64,000 bases of DNA from contig NZ_QTJV01000002.1 of assembly GCF_003412465.1 (NCBI RefSeq), forward strand, positions 868,001-932,000, written 5' to 3'. Position numbers and translations under genes: made by a program. Position 1 is the stretch's first letter; the number at the start of each line of letters is the position of its first letter. The notes beneath the pieces were generated by a model. That model searched no databases and was not told the origin of the DNA. It saw nothing but the letters and a program-made list of their open reading frames with translations. This document shows, in pieces, positions 51,726 through 59,769 of this stretch. The DNA comes from Chitinophaga silvisoli. Its GTDB lineage: Bacteria > Bacteroidota > Bacteroidia > Chitinophagales > Chitinophagaceae.

Positions 51726-53669
51726 TTAGTTATTTGTATCTACCCACATGCCGTTTTCCCTGATCAGATTGATCAGTTCATCTACAGCTACGTCGCTGTT
51801 CAATCCGCGTTTTACCACTTCTTTACCCCTGTAAAGTGTGATCTTGCCAACGCCGCTGCCTACATAGCCAAAGTCAGCATCAGCCATTTCACCGGGGCCA
51901 TTTACGATGCAACCCATGATGGCGATTTTCACTCCTTTGAGGTGGTTAGTGACTGCCCTGATTCGTGCTGTAGTTTCCTGTAGGTCGAATAGGGTACGGC
52001 CGCAGGAAGGGCAGGAGATATATTCGGTTTTGGAAATACGGGTACGTGTAGCCTGCAGGATGCCAAAGGCTACGTTGTTCAGCAAAGTATGATCTACTGA
52101 AGCTGCGGCGGTAGCTGTTTTCACCAGCCATAAGCCATCTCCAAAGCCATCCAGCAGTAAGGCACCGGTTTCAGTGGCGTAGTGGATCAGGTGCTCATCG
52201 TTGGTGTGGTCTGCGGCAATGCAGCGAATGATGCATGGCAACTGTACGTTTTGCTGCATCAGTGTCATGAATGCCCTGCGCACTTCCGGCATAGCATGCT
52301 GGTTAGACGAATGCAGGCAGAGCACAACGGGCTTACCATTGTTCAGTTGTAATAACAGTTCTCCTGTCAGTGCGACACCGGTATTGATGTCTACAAAGTT
52401 CAGTACTGCAGAAGTATTTTTAGCCTGTATAAACTCTTCAGAGGAGAAGAGCGGCATGTATTTTTCCTTGTCATCAGCGGTTTCCCAGATGGTGTTGGGA
52501 ACAATCACTTTCAATGTGCCTGGCAATGCAAAGGAAAGTACCTCATGGCAGAACAGGTAATCTGCTGCAGCATCGGCAATATTCCATTTATCTGTAGCTT
52601 CATCGTAATTATAACCGATGGCCTGCAGGTCTGCCGGTTTGATATTATTGACATCACTCAGGTCAGCTACTACCACTGGAACCTGTTTGCCTCCCACATT
52701 ATTGAAGGCAATAGATTCGCGGCGTTTGTAATTGAAGGGAGAGTAGGGTACCTGCTCAACGGGAGGAATCGGGGTATGATTCTGACGGCTGGTATAGCGC
52801 TTGACGAGGTCACGGCATACTGGCAATTCGAATTCCGGATCTTCTGTGAGAGACACACGGATCGTATCGCCGATTCCATCTTCCAGGAGTGTGCCGATAC
52901 CAACGGCCGATTTAATACGACCATCTTCGCCGTCGCCGGCTTCGGTAACACCGAGGTGTAATGGATAGCAATGCCCCAGTTCTTCCTGCATGGTCTGGAT
53001 GAGCAAACGGTAAGCCTGCACCATGACCTGCGGGTTACTGGCTTTCATGCTCAGTATAATATTGCGGTAACTGAGATCTTCGGCGATGCGAAGAAACTCC
53101 ATAGCGCTTTCCACCATACCCATAGGTGTATCGCCATAGCGACTCATGATGCGGTCGCTGAGGGAGCCATGGTTGGTACCGATACGCATAGCGGTACCAT
53201 ATTCTTTACAGATGTTCACCAGCGGGGTGAATTGTTTGCGAATACGGTCTGTTTCAGCCAGGTATTCACTGTCTGTATAGTTGATGGTCTCAAATTTCTT
53301 TTTATCTACGAAGTTGCCGGGGTTGATACGCACTTTTTCCACGATGCGGGCTGCTATTTCAGCGGCATTGGGTGTGAAGTGAATATCGGCCACAAGGGGG
53401 GTATGATAGCCTCTTTTACGCAGTTCGTTTTTGATAGGAAGCAGATTTTCTGCTTCTTTTTTGCTGGGCGCAGTGATACGCACCAGTTCGGAGCCCGCTT
53501 CGATACAACGGATGGCCTGCTCTACAGTAGCCTGGGTGTTCATTGTATCTGTAGTCGTCATGGTTTGGATACGCACAGGGTTAAAATTCCCTATCAACAA
53601 ATCTCCTACCTTAACTTCCAGCGTAGCTAACCTTTTATACTCCGTCAGTGAATTACAATATAACTGCAT
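51726..53669 (-). CDS. ispG: 4-hydroxy-3-methylbut-2-en-1-yl diphosphate synthase, large form
   Basis: From 53669 (MQLYCNSLTE) the enzyme is 647 residues, the large form of IspG (GcpE) found in Bacteroidota, Chlamydiae and plants, with an insert between barrel and cluster domain. It makes HMBPP in the MEP isoprenoid route. The barrel motifs are PVRIQTMTTTDT, TPLVADIHFTPN, RINPGNF and RIGTNHGSLSDR; the iron-sulfur ligands are in ISCPSCGRTLFDL and GCIVNGPGEM. The earlier in-frame start (53702) overlaps the promoter box. Confidence 0.96.
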   Translation of the reverse strand: MQLYCNSLTEYKRLATLEVKVGDLLIGNFNPVRIQTMTTTDTMNTQATVEQAIRCIEAGSELVRITAPSKKEAENLLPIKNELRKRGYHTPLVADIHFTPNAAEIAARIVEKVRINPGNFVDKKKFETINYTDSEYLAETDRIRKQFTPLVNICKEYGTAMRIGTNHGSLSDRIMSRYGDTPMGMVESAMEFLRIAEDLSYRNIILSMKASNPQVMVQAYRLLIQTMQEELGHCYPLHLGVTEAGDGEDGRIKSAVGIGTLLEDGIGDTIRVSLTEDPEFELPVCRDLVKRYTSRQNHTPIPPVEQVPYSPFNYKRRESIAFNNVGGKQVPVVVADLSDVNNIKPADLQAIGYNYDEATDKWNIADAAADYLFCHEVLSFALPGTLKVIVPNTIWETADDKEKYMPLFSSEEFIQAKNTSAVLNFVDINTGVALTGELLLQLNNGKPVVLCLHSSNQHAMPEVRRAFMTLMQQNVQLPCIIRCIAADHTNDEHLIHYATETGALLLDGFGDGLWLVKTATAAASVDHTLLNNVAFGILQATRTRISKTEYISCPSCGRTLFDLQETTARIRAVTNHLKGVKIAIMGCIVNGPGEMADADFGYVGSGVGKITLYRGKEVVKRGLNSDVAVDELINLIRENGMWVDTNN

Positions 53670-53690
53670 AGTTCGAAAAAATATCCAGGA

Positions 53691-53698
53691 CAAAGGTA
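53691..53698 (-). promoter_or_regulatory. -7 box of ispG
   Basis: TACCTTTG on the minus strand, a full match, 21 nt before the ATG at 53669. Confidence 0.5.
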
Positions 53699-53725
53699 AC
53701 AAAAAGCATCACGTGGGATGTTAAA

Positions 53726-54508
53726 TCACCAATCCTTATCAACGGGTACGACCTGTCCTTTGGCCTTCTTCATTTTGTCCTGCAGTTTCTTTTCCTCCTG
53801 ACCTAAAGCTTGCAGGTAACGCTCTGCTTCCTGCTTGTCCAGTTTGCTGGGTTGCGGTTGCGGCTTATCGTCCTGCTGATCTTTCTGATCTTTCTTGTCT
53901 TTGTTCTGCTGGTCCTTGTTATTTTTATTCTGGTCTTTGTTGTCTTTGTTCTGTTGATCTTTTTTATCCTGGTCTTTATTGTCCTTGTTTTGCTGGTCTT
54001 TCTTGTCTTTGTTCTTATCCTTGTTCTGCTGGTCTTTGTTGTCGTTTCCGCCGCCGCCCTGCTGTTTTTTCAGCATGGCCTGGGCATAGGCAAGGTTATA
54101 ACGGGCCTGTTCATCGGAAGGATTCATTTTCAGGGCTTCTTTGTAAGCCTTGATGCTTTCTTCCCACTTTTTTCCTTCCATAAAGGTATTTCCGATGTTG
54201 TAGCTGGCATCTGCTTTTGTTGTTTTGTTAGCTGCCATTTTGAAGCTGTTCAGGTATTGTGCCCGGGCATCGTCATAGCGTTTTTGCTCGTACATGGAGT
54301 TTCCCAGGTTATACCTTCCTTCTACAGATGCCTGGTTTACTTCCAGCGCTTTCTTGTAGTTGGCTTCAGCATCGGTGTATTGCTTTTTTGAGTACAGGTC
54401 GTTGCCTTTGCGGATGTATTTATTACCGTTCTGTGCGAAGGAATAGCTACAAATGCAGAGGAACATGCCAGTCAGCAACAGGTGATATGTCAGGTTATTC
54501 TTTCTCAT
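53726..54508 (-). CDS. batC: BatC-like TPR protein
   Basis: The 260-residue protein has a signal peptide (ending SYSFAQ), then three tetratricopeptide repeats (residues about 30-150: YTDAEANYKKALEVNQ, RYNLGNSMYEQKRYDDAR, WEESIKAYKEALKMNPS). A highly repetitive NKDQ/KDK low-complexity stretch follows (about 155-225) and a coiled-coil-like end. In Bacteroides the Bat proteins promote aerotolerance. The start overlaps the end of batB by 4 bp, so they are translationally coupled. Confidence 0.88.
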   Translation of the reverse strand: MRKNNLTYHLLLTGMFLCICSYSFAQNGNKYIRKGNDLYSKKQYTDAEANYKKALEVNQASVEGRYNLGNSMYEQKRYDDARAQYLNSFKMAANKTTKADASYNIGNTFMEGKKWEESIKAYKEALKMNPSDEQARYNLAYAQAMLKKQQGGGGNDNKDQQNKDKNKDKKDQQNKDNKDQDKKDQQNKDNKDQNKNNKDQQNKDKKDQKDQQDDKPQPQPSKLDKQEAERYLQALGQEEKKLQDKMKKAKGQVVPVDKDW

Positions 54509-55539
54509 GGTTTTTCTGTAGCAGTGACAACATTGGCGCGGGTGCTGCGCTTAATTTCCGGAATAAAGAACTCGGCTACCAGCAGGATCAGGCTAATAAC
54601 GAGAAAATATTGGAAATAACTGTTGTAGTCTGTAAAAATATTCTCTCCGAACTCTTTCTGTTCCATACTATCTATTTTATGTACCAGTGAGTTCACCACC
54701 TCTTCCGTATTATTATCCAGGTGTTCGTAGATGCCTTTGCCGGCAGCAGCGATACGTTTCAGTTCTTCTTCATTTAGTTTGGAGATGACGGTATTGCCAT
54801 CTTTGTCTTTTTTATAGGAGCCGGTTTCAGGATCTGGTAATGGAGATCCGGTAGGGGAACCTATACCAATGGTATTGATCACCACACCTGCATCGAAGGC
54901 TGCATTAGCCTTGGAGATGGCGGCTTCGTCATGGTCTTCACCATCGGAGATGATGATAAGGGATTTGTGTTTGCGTTCTTTTTTATTGAAGGCATCGTCA
55001 CTTACCTGGATGGCCTGACCTATGGCGGTACCCTGTGTAGGGATCATATCCGGGCTTACGGTGCTCAGGTACATTTTGGCGGCTGAGTAATCGATGGTCA
55101 GGGGCATTTGCAGGTAAGCGTTACCGGCAAATACAACCAGGCCTACACGGTCATTATCCAGCTTGTCGACCAGTTTGGAAATTAATTGTTTGGCGCGGGT
55201 AAGGCGGTCGGGTTTAACATCGCCGGCCAGCATACTCTTACTTACGTCGAGGGCAATGACTACATCCACTCCTTTGCGGGTTATTTTTTCCATTCGGCTA
55301 CCTTTCTGGATATTGGCTAATCCCAATACGCCAAAGAAAAAGGCCAGGAAAATGAGCAGGAAGCGGAATGCAAAACGCCGGCGGGAGTAGCCGGTGAATA
55401 ACTTCTCAACCAGTACAGGGTCACCCAATTTGCGAATTGAGCTGCGCTTCCACCAGGAGATGCTGATAAATGCCAGTTGCAATACAAGCAGCAGTGCTAA
55501 GGCCCATAAATATTCGCTATGCTGAAAACGTAACATCAT
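54505..55539 (-). CDS. batB: BatB-like VWA-domain membrane protein
   Basis: From the ATG at 55539 the protein is 344 residues. N-terminal helices flank a basic stretch, then a VWA domain begins VVIALDVSKSMLAGD with the MIDAS DxSxS motif; a Thr (PTQGTA) and an Asp (SDGEDHDE) complete the metal site. A final membrane helix follows near residue 320. The frame is open to a TTG at 55548, but a -7 box overlaps that codon. Unlike usual Bat clusters, no batA or MoxR ATPase precedes it and no batD or batE follows. Confidence 0.88.
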   Translation of the reverse strand: MMLRFQHSEYLWALALLLVLQLAFISISWWKRSSIRKLGDPVLVEKLFTGYSRRRFAFRFLLIFLAFFFGVLGLANIQKGSRMEKITRKGVDVVIALDVSKSMLAGDVKPDRLTRAKQLISKLVDKLDNDRVGLVVFAGNAYLQMPLTIDYSAAKMYLSTVSPDMIPTQGTAIGQAIQVSDDAFNKKERKHKSLIIISDGEDHDEAAISKANAAFDAGVVINTIGIGSPTGSPLPDPETGSYKKDKDGNTVISKLNEEELKRIAAAGKGIYEHLDNNTEEVVNSLVHKIDSMEQKEFGENIFTDYNSYFQYFLVISLILLVAEFFIPEIKRSTRANVVTATEKP

Positions 55540-55545
55540 AGGGAT

Positions 55546-55553
55546 CAAATATA
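55546..55553 (-). promoter_or_regulatory. Candidate -7 box of batB
   Basis: TATATTTG on the minus strand is 6 nt before the ATG at 55539, another near-leaderless arrangement. No -33 TTG is evident. Confidence 0.35.
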
Positions 55554-55629
55554 ATTTTTTTAGTACGTTTTACACTATTAGAGGGTAAGGATTTAGGAGA
55601 TTTTTAACGTAGGTGGGGGGCAGGAGGGA

Positions 55630-55666
55630 TGATTGACAGAGTCAAATAATTGATTGACAGAGTCAA
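55630..55666. promoter_or_regulatory. Two direct copies of a palindrome upstream of batB
   Basis: The 16-mer TGATTGACAGAGTCAA occurs at 55630-55645 and 55651-55666, 21 bp apart (two helical turns). Each holds the dyad TTGAC-AGA-GTCAA. They lie 91-127 bp before the batB ATG. This is a typical layout for cooperative binding of a dimeric regulator. It may also affect the downstream end of the beta-lactamase gene. Confidence 0.5.
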
Positions 55667-55686
55667 GTGATTTTTTTAGACATAAG

Positions 55687-55715
55687 AAAAGGCCGTTTTT
55701 AGCGGCCTTTTCTTA
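55687..55715 (-). terminator. Terminator of the class D beta-lactamase gene
   Basis: A 9-bp stem (55687-55695 with 55703-55711) and 7-nt loop; on the minus strand the stem is followed by CTTATG after TTTT. It lies 8 bp past the gene end. Confidence 0.8.
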
Positions 55716-55722
55716 AAATTAT

Positions 55723-56532
55723 TTATTTGTGTCCTTCCATATAACCGGCATCCTGGAGAATGCTTTTCGTGATATTCATTCTCACTTTTTCCATGTCTAT
55801 GTTTGGATTATCAGTGTCGAAATTAAGTACAAAGAAGGCAGGGTGTCCGTTTTCTTCGATCCAGCCTACTATCCAGCCGATTTGTTTTTTGCCTTCCTGG
55901 CCCCAGCCGGTTTTGTAACGCAGTTCGTACTTAGGTGTTTTTTCGATTTCCATTACAGCCCGAACGGTTTGCATGGTCAGCTTATGGAAGGGGAGTTCAT
56001 CGAAATACAGTTTTTTTACGAAACCGAGTTGTTCGTCAGGGGAGATACGGAGGCTATTGTCCAGCCAGAAGGTATCTATCCGGCTGATTTTCATGTTGCC
56101 ATATTTCACGGTATCCAGCCAATGTTGCATGACGGGTTTGGTAATACGGCGGGCTACTTCCTGGTAGTAAGGAACGGCAGATAAGCGGAAAGCCTGTTGC
56201 ATGTTCAGGTCGCGGTCCCATACAGAATCGGCACCTTCGTGGTGTACACCATTCCAGGGAATAACGGTATTGGTATCCTTGATTACACCGGTTTCCAGGC
56301 CTACCAGGGAATTGAAGATCTTGAAGGTGGAAGCCGGCAGGAAGCGTTCTTTTGCACGGTCAATATTATACACTTTAAAAGAGCCCTGTCCGTTGTCAAA
56401 CAACATAAAGGTGCCTTCTACCTTGTTGTCGGTAAAATACTTTTCCCATTCTTTCTGAACGTGCACATTGTTTGGTGCGCAGGCATTCACCAGGATCGCC
56501 ATCAGCAATAGCAGCCAACCGGTTTGTTTCAT
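55723..56532 (-). CDS. Class D (OXA-type) beta-lactamase lipoprotein
   Basis: The start at 56532 (MKQTGWLLLL) gives 269 residues with a signal peptide and a Cys at residue 18 (LVNACAP), suggesting a lipoprotein; an adjacent ATG at 56535 is an alternative. All class D motifs are present: PASTFK (Ser68, Lys71, the carbamylated Lys), SAV, YGN, FWLDNSLRIS, and KTGWG. The enzyme should hydrolyse penicillins; its spectrum cannot be read from sequence. No transposon or integron marks flank it, so it appears to be a resident chromosomal gene. Confidence 0.93.
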   Translation of the reverse strand: MKQTGWLLLLMAILVNACAPNNVHVQKEWEKYFTDNKVEGTFMLFDNGQGSFKVYNIDRAKERFLPASTFKIFNSLVGLETGVIKDTNTVIPWNGVHHEGADSVWDRDLNMQQAFRLSAVPYYQEVARRITKPVMQHWLDTVKYGNMKISRIDTFWLDNSLRISPDEQLGFVKKLYFDELPFHKLTMQTVRAVMEIEKTPKYELRYKTGWGQEGKKQIGWIVGWIEENGHPAFFVLNFDTDNPNIDMEKVRMNITKSILQDAGYMEGHK

Positions 56533-56553
56533 CATAGCAAAATTTTGATCCTG

Positions 56554-56561
56554 CAAAAGTA
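56554..56561 (-). promoter_or_regulatory. -7 box of the class D beta-lactamase gene
   Basis: TACTTTTG on the minus strand, an exact match, 21 nt before the ATG at 56532. Confidence 0.5.
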
Positions 56562-56575
56562 ATATATAAAAGGAA

Positions 56576-56600
56576 GAAGCCCGCTTTAGGGGCGGGCTTC
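56576..56600 (-). terminator. Terminator of kbl
   Basis: A 9-bp GC-rich stem (56576-56584 with 56592-56600) continues on the minus strand into TTCCTTTTATATA. Confidence 0.8.
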
Positions 56601-56604
56601 TGAA

Positions 56605-57792
56605 TTATTTAATGACACCTAATTCCTTTCCTACCTTGGTGAAGGCGGCGATGGCCTTGTCCAGGTGGGCCTGTTCGTGGGCTGCACTCAGCTGTACGCG
56701 GATGCGGGCCTGGCCTTTGGCTACTACGGGGAAGAAGAAGCCGATGACATAGATTCCTTCTTTCAGTAGTTTTTCGGCAAACTGCTGACTGAGTACGGCA
56801 TCGTACAGCATTACGGGTACGATTGGGTGATCACCTGGTTTGATGTCGAAACCGGCTTCCGTCATTTTGGTGCGGAAGTATTTGGTATTGTATTCCAACT
56901 TATCGCGGAGTTCGGTGGTAGAGCTCAGCATATCTAGTACGGCGATGGAAGCGCCTACGATGCTTGGAGCCACGGAATTGGAGAAGAGGTAAGGACGGCT
57001 GCGCTGGCGGAGCATGTCGATAATCTCCTTTTTTCCGCTGGTGAAACCGCCGGAAGCACCGCCCAGAGCTTTGCCGAGGGTACCGGTGATGATGTCGATA
57101 CGGCCCATTACATTTCTGTATTCGTGGGTACCGCGGCCGGTTTTGCCCAGGAAGCCGGAAGAATGGCTTTCGTCGATCATTACGATTGCATCATATTTAT
57201 CTGCCAGGTCACAGATCTTATCGAGCTGGGCGATAGTGCCGTCCATGCTGAAAGAACCGTCAGTGACAATGACACGGCTGCGAATTCCTGCACTTTCCTG
57301 CAGTTTGGCTTCGAGGTCAGCCATATTATTATGCTCATAGCGGTAACGCTGTGCTTTACAGAGGCGTACACCATCTATAATAGAGGCATGGTTCAGGGCA
57401 TCGGAGATGATGGCATCCTGTTCGTTGAACAGGGGTTCGAATACACCGCCGTTTGCGTCAAAAGCCGCCACGTAGAGGATAGTGTCTTCAGTACCAAGGA
57501 ATTGTGCAATTTTCTGTTCCAGTTCGCGATGAATATCCTGGGTACCACATATAAAGCGCACACTGCTCATACCATATCCATGAGTATCGATCGCGTCTTT
57601 AGCAGCCTGCACTACCCTGGGGTTACTGGAAAGGCCCAGGTAGTTATTGGCGCAAAAGTTGAGCACTGTATTGCCACCTACCTGGATTTCGGCCCCTTGT
57701 TCAGAGGTGATAATCCTTTCTTTTTTAAAAAGGCCGGCAGTCTGGATCTCGTTTAGTTCCTCCTGCAGGCGGGCAATGAATTTTTCGTTCAT
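56605..57792 (-). CDS. kbl: Glycine C-acetyltransferase (2-amino-3-ketobutyrate CoA ligase)
   Basis: From 57792 ([10 protein letters not shown]) the enzyme is 395 residues, close to E. coli Kbl. It is a PLP-dependent alpha-oxoamine synthase: [34 protein letters not shown], and the PLP Lys in [14 protein letters not shown]. It cleaves 2-amino-3-oxobutyrate with CoA to glycine and acetyl-CoA. The usual partner threonine dehydrogenase (tdh) is not next to it. A serine palmitoyltransferase-like role, also known in this fold and common in Bacteroidota, is less likely given the Kbl-like sequence. Confidence 0.9.
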   Translation of the reverse strand: MNEKFIARLQEELNEIQTAGLFKKERIITSEQGAEIQVGGNTVLNFCANNYLGLSSNPRVVQAAKDAIDTHGYGMSSVRFICGTQDIHRELEQKIAQFLGTEDTILYVAAFDANGGVFEPLFNEQDAIISDALNHASIIDGVRLCKAQRYRYEHNNMADLEAKLQESAGIRSRVIVTDGSFSMDGTIAQLDKICDLADKYDAIVMIDESHSSGFLGKTGRGTHEYRNVMGRIDIITGTLGKALGGASGGFTSGKKEIIDMLRQRSRPYLFSNSVAPSIVGASIAVLDMLSSTTELRDKLEYNTKYFRTKMTEAGFDIKPGDHPIVPVMLYDAVLSQQFAEKLLKEGIYVIGFFFPVVAKGQARIRVQLSAAHEQAHLDKAIAAFTKVGKELGVIK

Positions 57793-57816
57793 AGTAGCAG
57801 ATTTTGTAACCGGGTT

Positions 57817-57824
57817 CAAAGTTA
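57817..57824 (-). promoter_or_regulatory. -7 box of kbl
   Basis: TAACTTTG on the minus strand, an exact match, 24 nt before the ATG at 57792; it overlaps the earlier in-frame start at 57819, supporting the shorter protein. Confidence 0.5.
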
Positions 57825-57905
57825 AGGCAATAAAAGTATTACGATTCGGGGACCCGGGAAGCGAATTCTGGTACTTATATAAAAAGTTTGACGGGGCTGT
57901 AACAT

Positions 57906-58118
57906 TTGGTTGAAGCTTTGCGTCATAATAATGTCTGCACCCTGATCCTGTTTACCCGGGAGAAAATGATCCGGACTGAATATTTCCGCGCTGTATGTAG
58001 TGAAAGATGGCTTGAGCGCCCGCGGGAAGTTCTGTCATCCGGAGAAAGTGGGGAAATATTGCAGAAAATTATGGTACGTAGTTGGGCACGACAAGAGGAA
58101 GAGATGCGTTTAAAGTAA
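57906..58118 (+). CDS. Possible small protein before the ECF sigma gene
   Basis: A 70-codon frame beginning with TTG (first ATG at 57966, leaving 50 residues). The product is basic and charged ([30 protein letters not shown]) and I do not recognise it. Codon use looks like that of neighbouring genes, and it ends 37 bp before the sigma gene on the same strand. It may equally be a non-coding leader. The rest of the gap from 57820 holds only the kbl promoter. Confidence 0.3.
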   Translation: MVEALRHNNVCTLILFTREKMIRTEYFRAVCSERWLERPREVLSSGESGEILQKIMVRSWARQEEEMRLK

Positions 58119-58155
58119 TTGTCGGACATTAGCACTAAAATCCTGCAACACCTGG

Positions 58156-58641
58156 ATGACGGAAAAGGAGTACAACAAATGCGTGGATCTGTACGCGGAT
58201 AATCTCTTCCGGTTTATAGTAAAGAATCTAGACCATACAGAGGATGCGAGGGACGTGGTACAGAATGCGTTTGAAATATTGTGGAAACATTGTATAGATG
58301 TGCCTTTTGAAAAGGCCAAGTCTTATCTCTTTACAGTAGCTTACCACAATATGATCGACCATGTCCGTAAGGTAAAGCGGATTACGCTGGTAGATGAGTT
58401 TAAGGAAGATACGAAGATCAGTGAGCAGAAAATAAATGATGCGAGGAAAGTACTGGAGAAGGCACTGGATAAACTGACGGATGTACAACGATCCCTGATT
58501 CTGTTAAAGGACTATGAGGGATACAGTTATGAAGAGATAGGAGAGATAATGCAGTTGAATCCCTCACAGGTAAAAGTTTACCTGCATAGGGCGAGGTTGC
58601 ACCTGAAGCAGTATCTTGTGAAAATTGAAAATGTAATTTGA
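58156..58641 (+). CDS. ECF-type RNA polymerase sigma factor (copy B)
   Basis: The 161-residue protein shows sigma region 2 (ADNLFRFIVKNL, EDARDVVQNAFEILWKH, AYHNMIDHVRK) and region 4 (KLTDVQRSLILLKDYEGYSYEEIGEIMQLNPSQVKVYLHRAR, in parts), all well conserved. It belongs to the ECF group common in Bacteroidota. The next gene, 26 bp away, encodes a membrane protein with a duplicated cytosolic module, its probable anti-sigma factor. The outer-membrane barrel and lipoprotein downstream may be regulon members. Confidence 0.93.
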   Translation: MTEKEYNKCVDLYADNLFRFIVKNLDHTEDARDVVQNAFEILWKHCIDVPFEKAKSYLFTVAYHNMIDHVRKVKRITLVDEFKEDTKISEQKINDARKVLEKALDKLTDVQRSLILLKDYEGYSYEEIGEIMQLNPSQVKVYLHRARLHLKQYLVKIENVI

Positions 58642-58667
58642 CCTGATTTTTAATTATTTATCAGAAT

Positions 58668-59717
58668 TTGGCGATAAATATTGACATATCGAACTATGAG
58701 GAGTACCTGCTGAGTGCTGTGGATGGTGAACTAAATGAGGAGGAGCAGGCAGCGCTGGAGGTTTTCCTTCAGCAGCATCCTAAATACAGACAGGAGTTCC
58801 TCCTGCTGCAATCGGCCCGTATAGTGCCGAATGATGAACTGCGCTTTGATGGGAAGGAAATGTTGTACAGGCAGTCCGATACAAACATACTTTCTGCAGG
58901 AAACTATGAAGGCTTTTTGCTGGATTATGTAGATAAAGAACTGAATGCGGAAGATCAGCGCAAGGTGGAAGCCCTCGCTCAGCAACATCCGCACATCAGC
59001 CGTGAGTTACACCTGCTGGAGGCATCCAGGCTGAAACCGGATCTTTCAGTTAAATTCCCGGATAAGGCAAGGCTTTACAGGAATACGACCCGCGTACGTG
59101 CCATCTGGTGGTGGGCAGCAGCCGCTGCTGTAGTAGCGGGAGTGGCAATAGTGATGATTCCACCGCGCCATACAGGGATCCAGGGTACTGAAATGGTTGT
59201 TCATCAGCAAACGCCTGCAGTAGCCACGCCTGCTCCTGCACCTTCTTCTACTCAACAATCTGCAGGAGAAAAACAAGCTGCGGAAGTGGTGGAGAAACCG
59301 ATAGTAACTACGCCACAAATAGCCAGCAATCGTCCTGTGCCAACGCATGCAGTACCGGCAACACCTGTACCTCAGCCAGCAACAAAGGAGATAAAAAGAG
59401 AGGATCACCCGGCATCTGTTGCACTGAACAAGCTGCCTCAGCCAGAGAGTACGACCAGTGAGATTGTGCAACAACTGAAGGAACAAAAGGAACAACAGCA
59501 GATTGCCAACTCAGGAATAACCAATGAAACAGATAAAGCTCCGGTAATGGCCAAATCGGAGAACAATAGTAAAGAAGATGCTATGAATACCCGGGTAACT
59601 GAGGCTTCCAGGCCGGTTCAGGGAGAACTTGTTGTGTCAGTGACAATGAGAGGAGATAGTAAAATATTGAATGGAGTTGCAAACGTAGCGCGATTCTTTT
59701 CCAAAAAGAAGAAATAA
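58668..59717 (+). CDS. Probable anti-sigma factor with duplicated cytosolic module
   Basis: The start codon is TTG at 58668; the protein has 349 residues. Residues 10-68 and 80-138 are an internal duplication (NYEEYLLSAVDGELN... aligned with NYEGFLLDYVDKELN..., both ending in a LYR motif). One membrane helix follows (about 146-165). The remaining 185 residues lie outside the cytoplasm and are rich in Pro, Thr, Gln and Ala, with a basic end (FFSKKKK). Topology and location after the sigma gene support an anti-sigma role; no zinc-finger motif is seen. Confidence 0.75.
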   Translation: MAINIDISNYEEYLLSAVDGELNEEEQAALEVFLQQHPKYRQEFLLLQSARIVPNDELRFDGKEMLYRQSDTNILSAGNYEGFLLDYVDKELNAEDQRKVEALAQQHPHISRELHLLEASRLKPDLSVKFPDKARLYRNTTRVRAIWWWAAAAAVVAGVAIVMIPPRHTGIQGTEMVVHQQTPAVATPAPAPSSTQQSAGEKQAAEVVEKPIVTTPQIASNRPVPTHAVPATPVPQPATKEIKREDHPASVALNKLPQPESTTSEIVQQLKEQKEQQQIANSGITNETDKAPVMAKSENNSKEDAMNTRVTEASRPVQGELVVSVTMRGDSKILNGVANVARFFSKKKK

Positions 59718-59769
59718 GCAGAGCAATGCTGTTGTCAGGACGGTAATATTAGATGTAAGAATTATCAAT

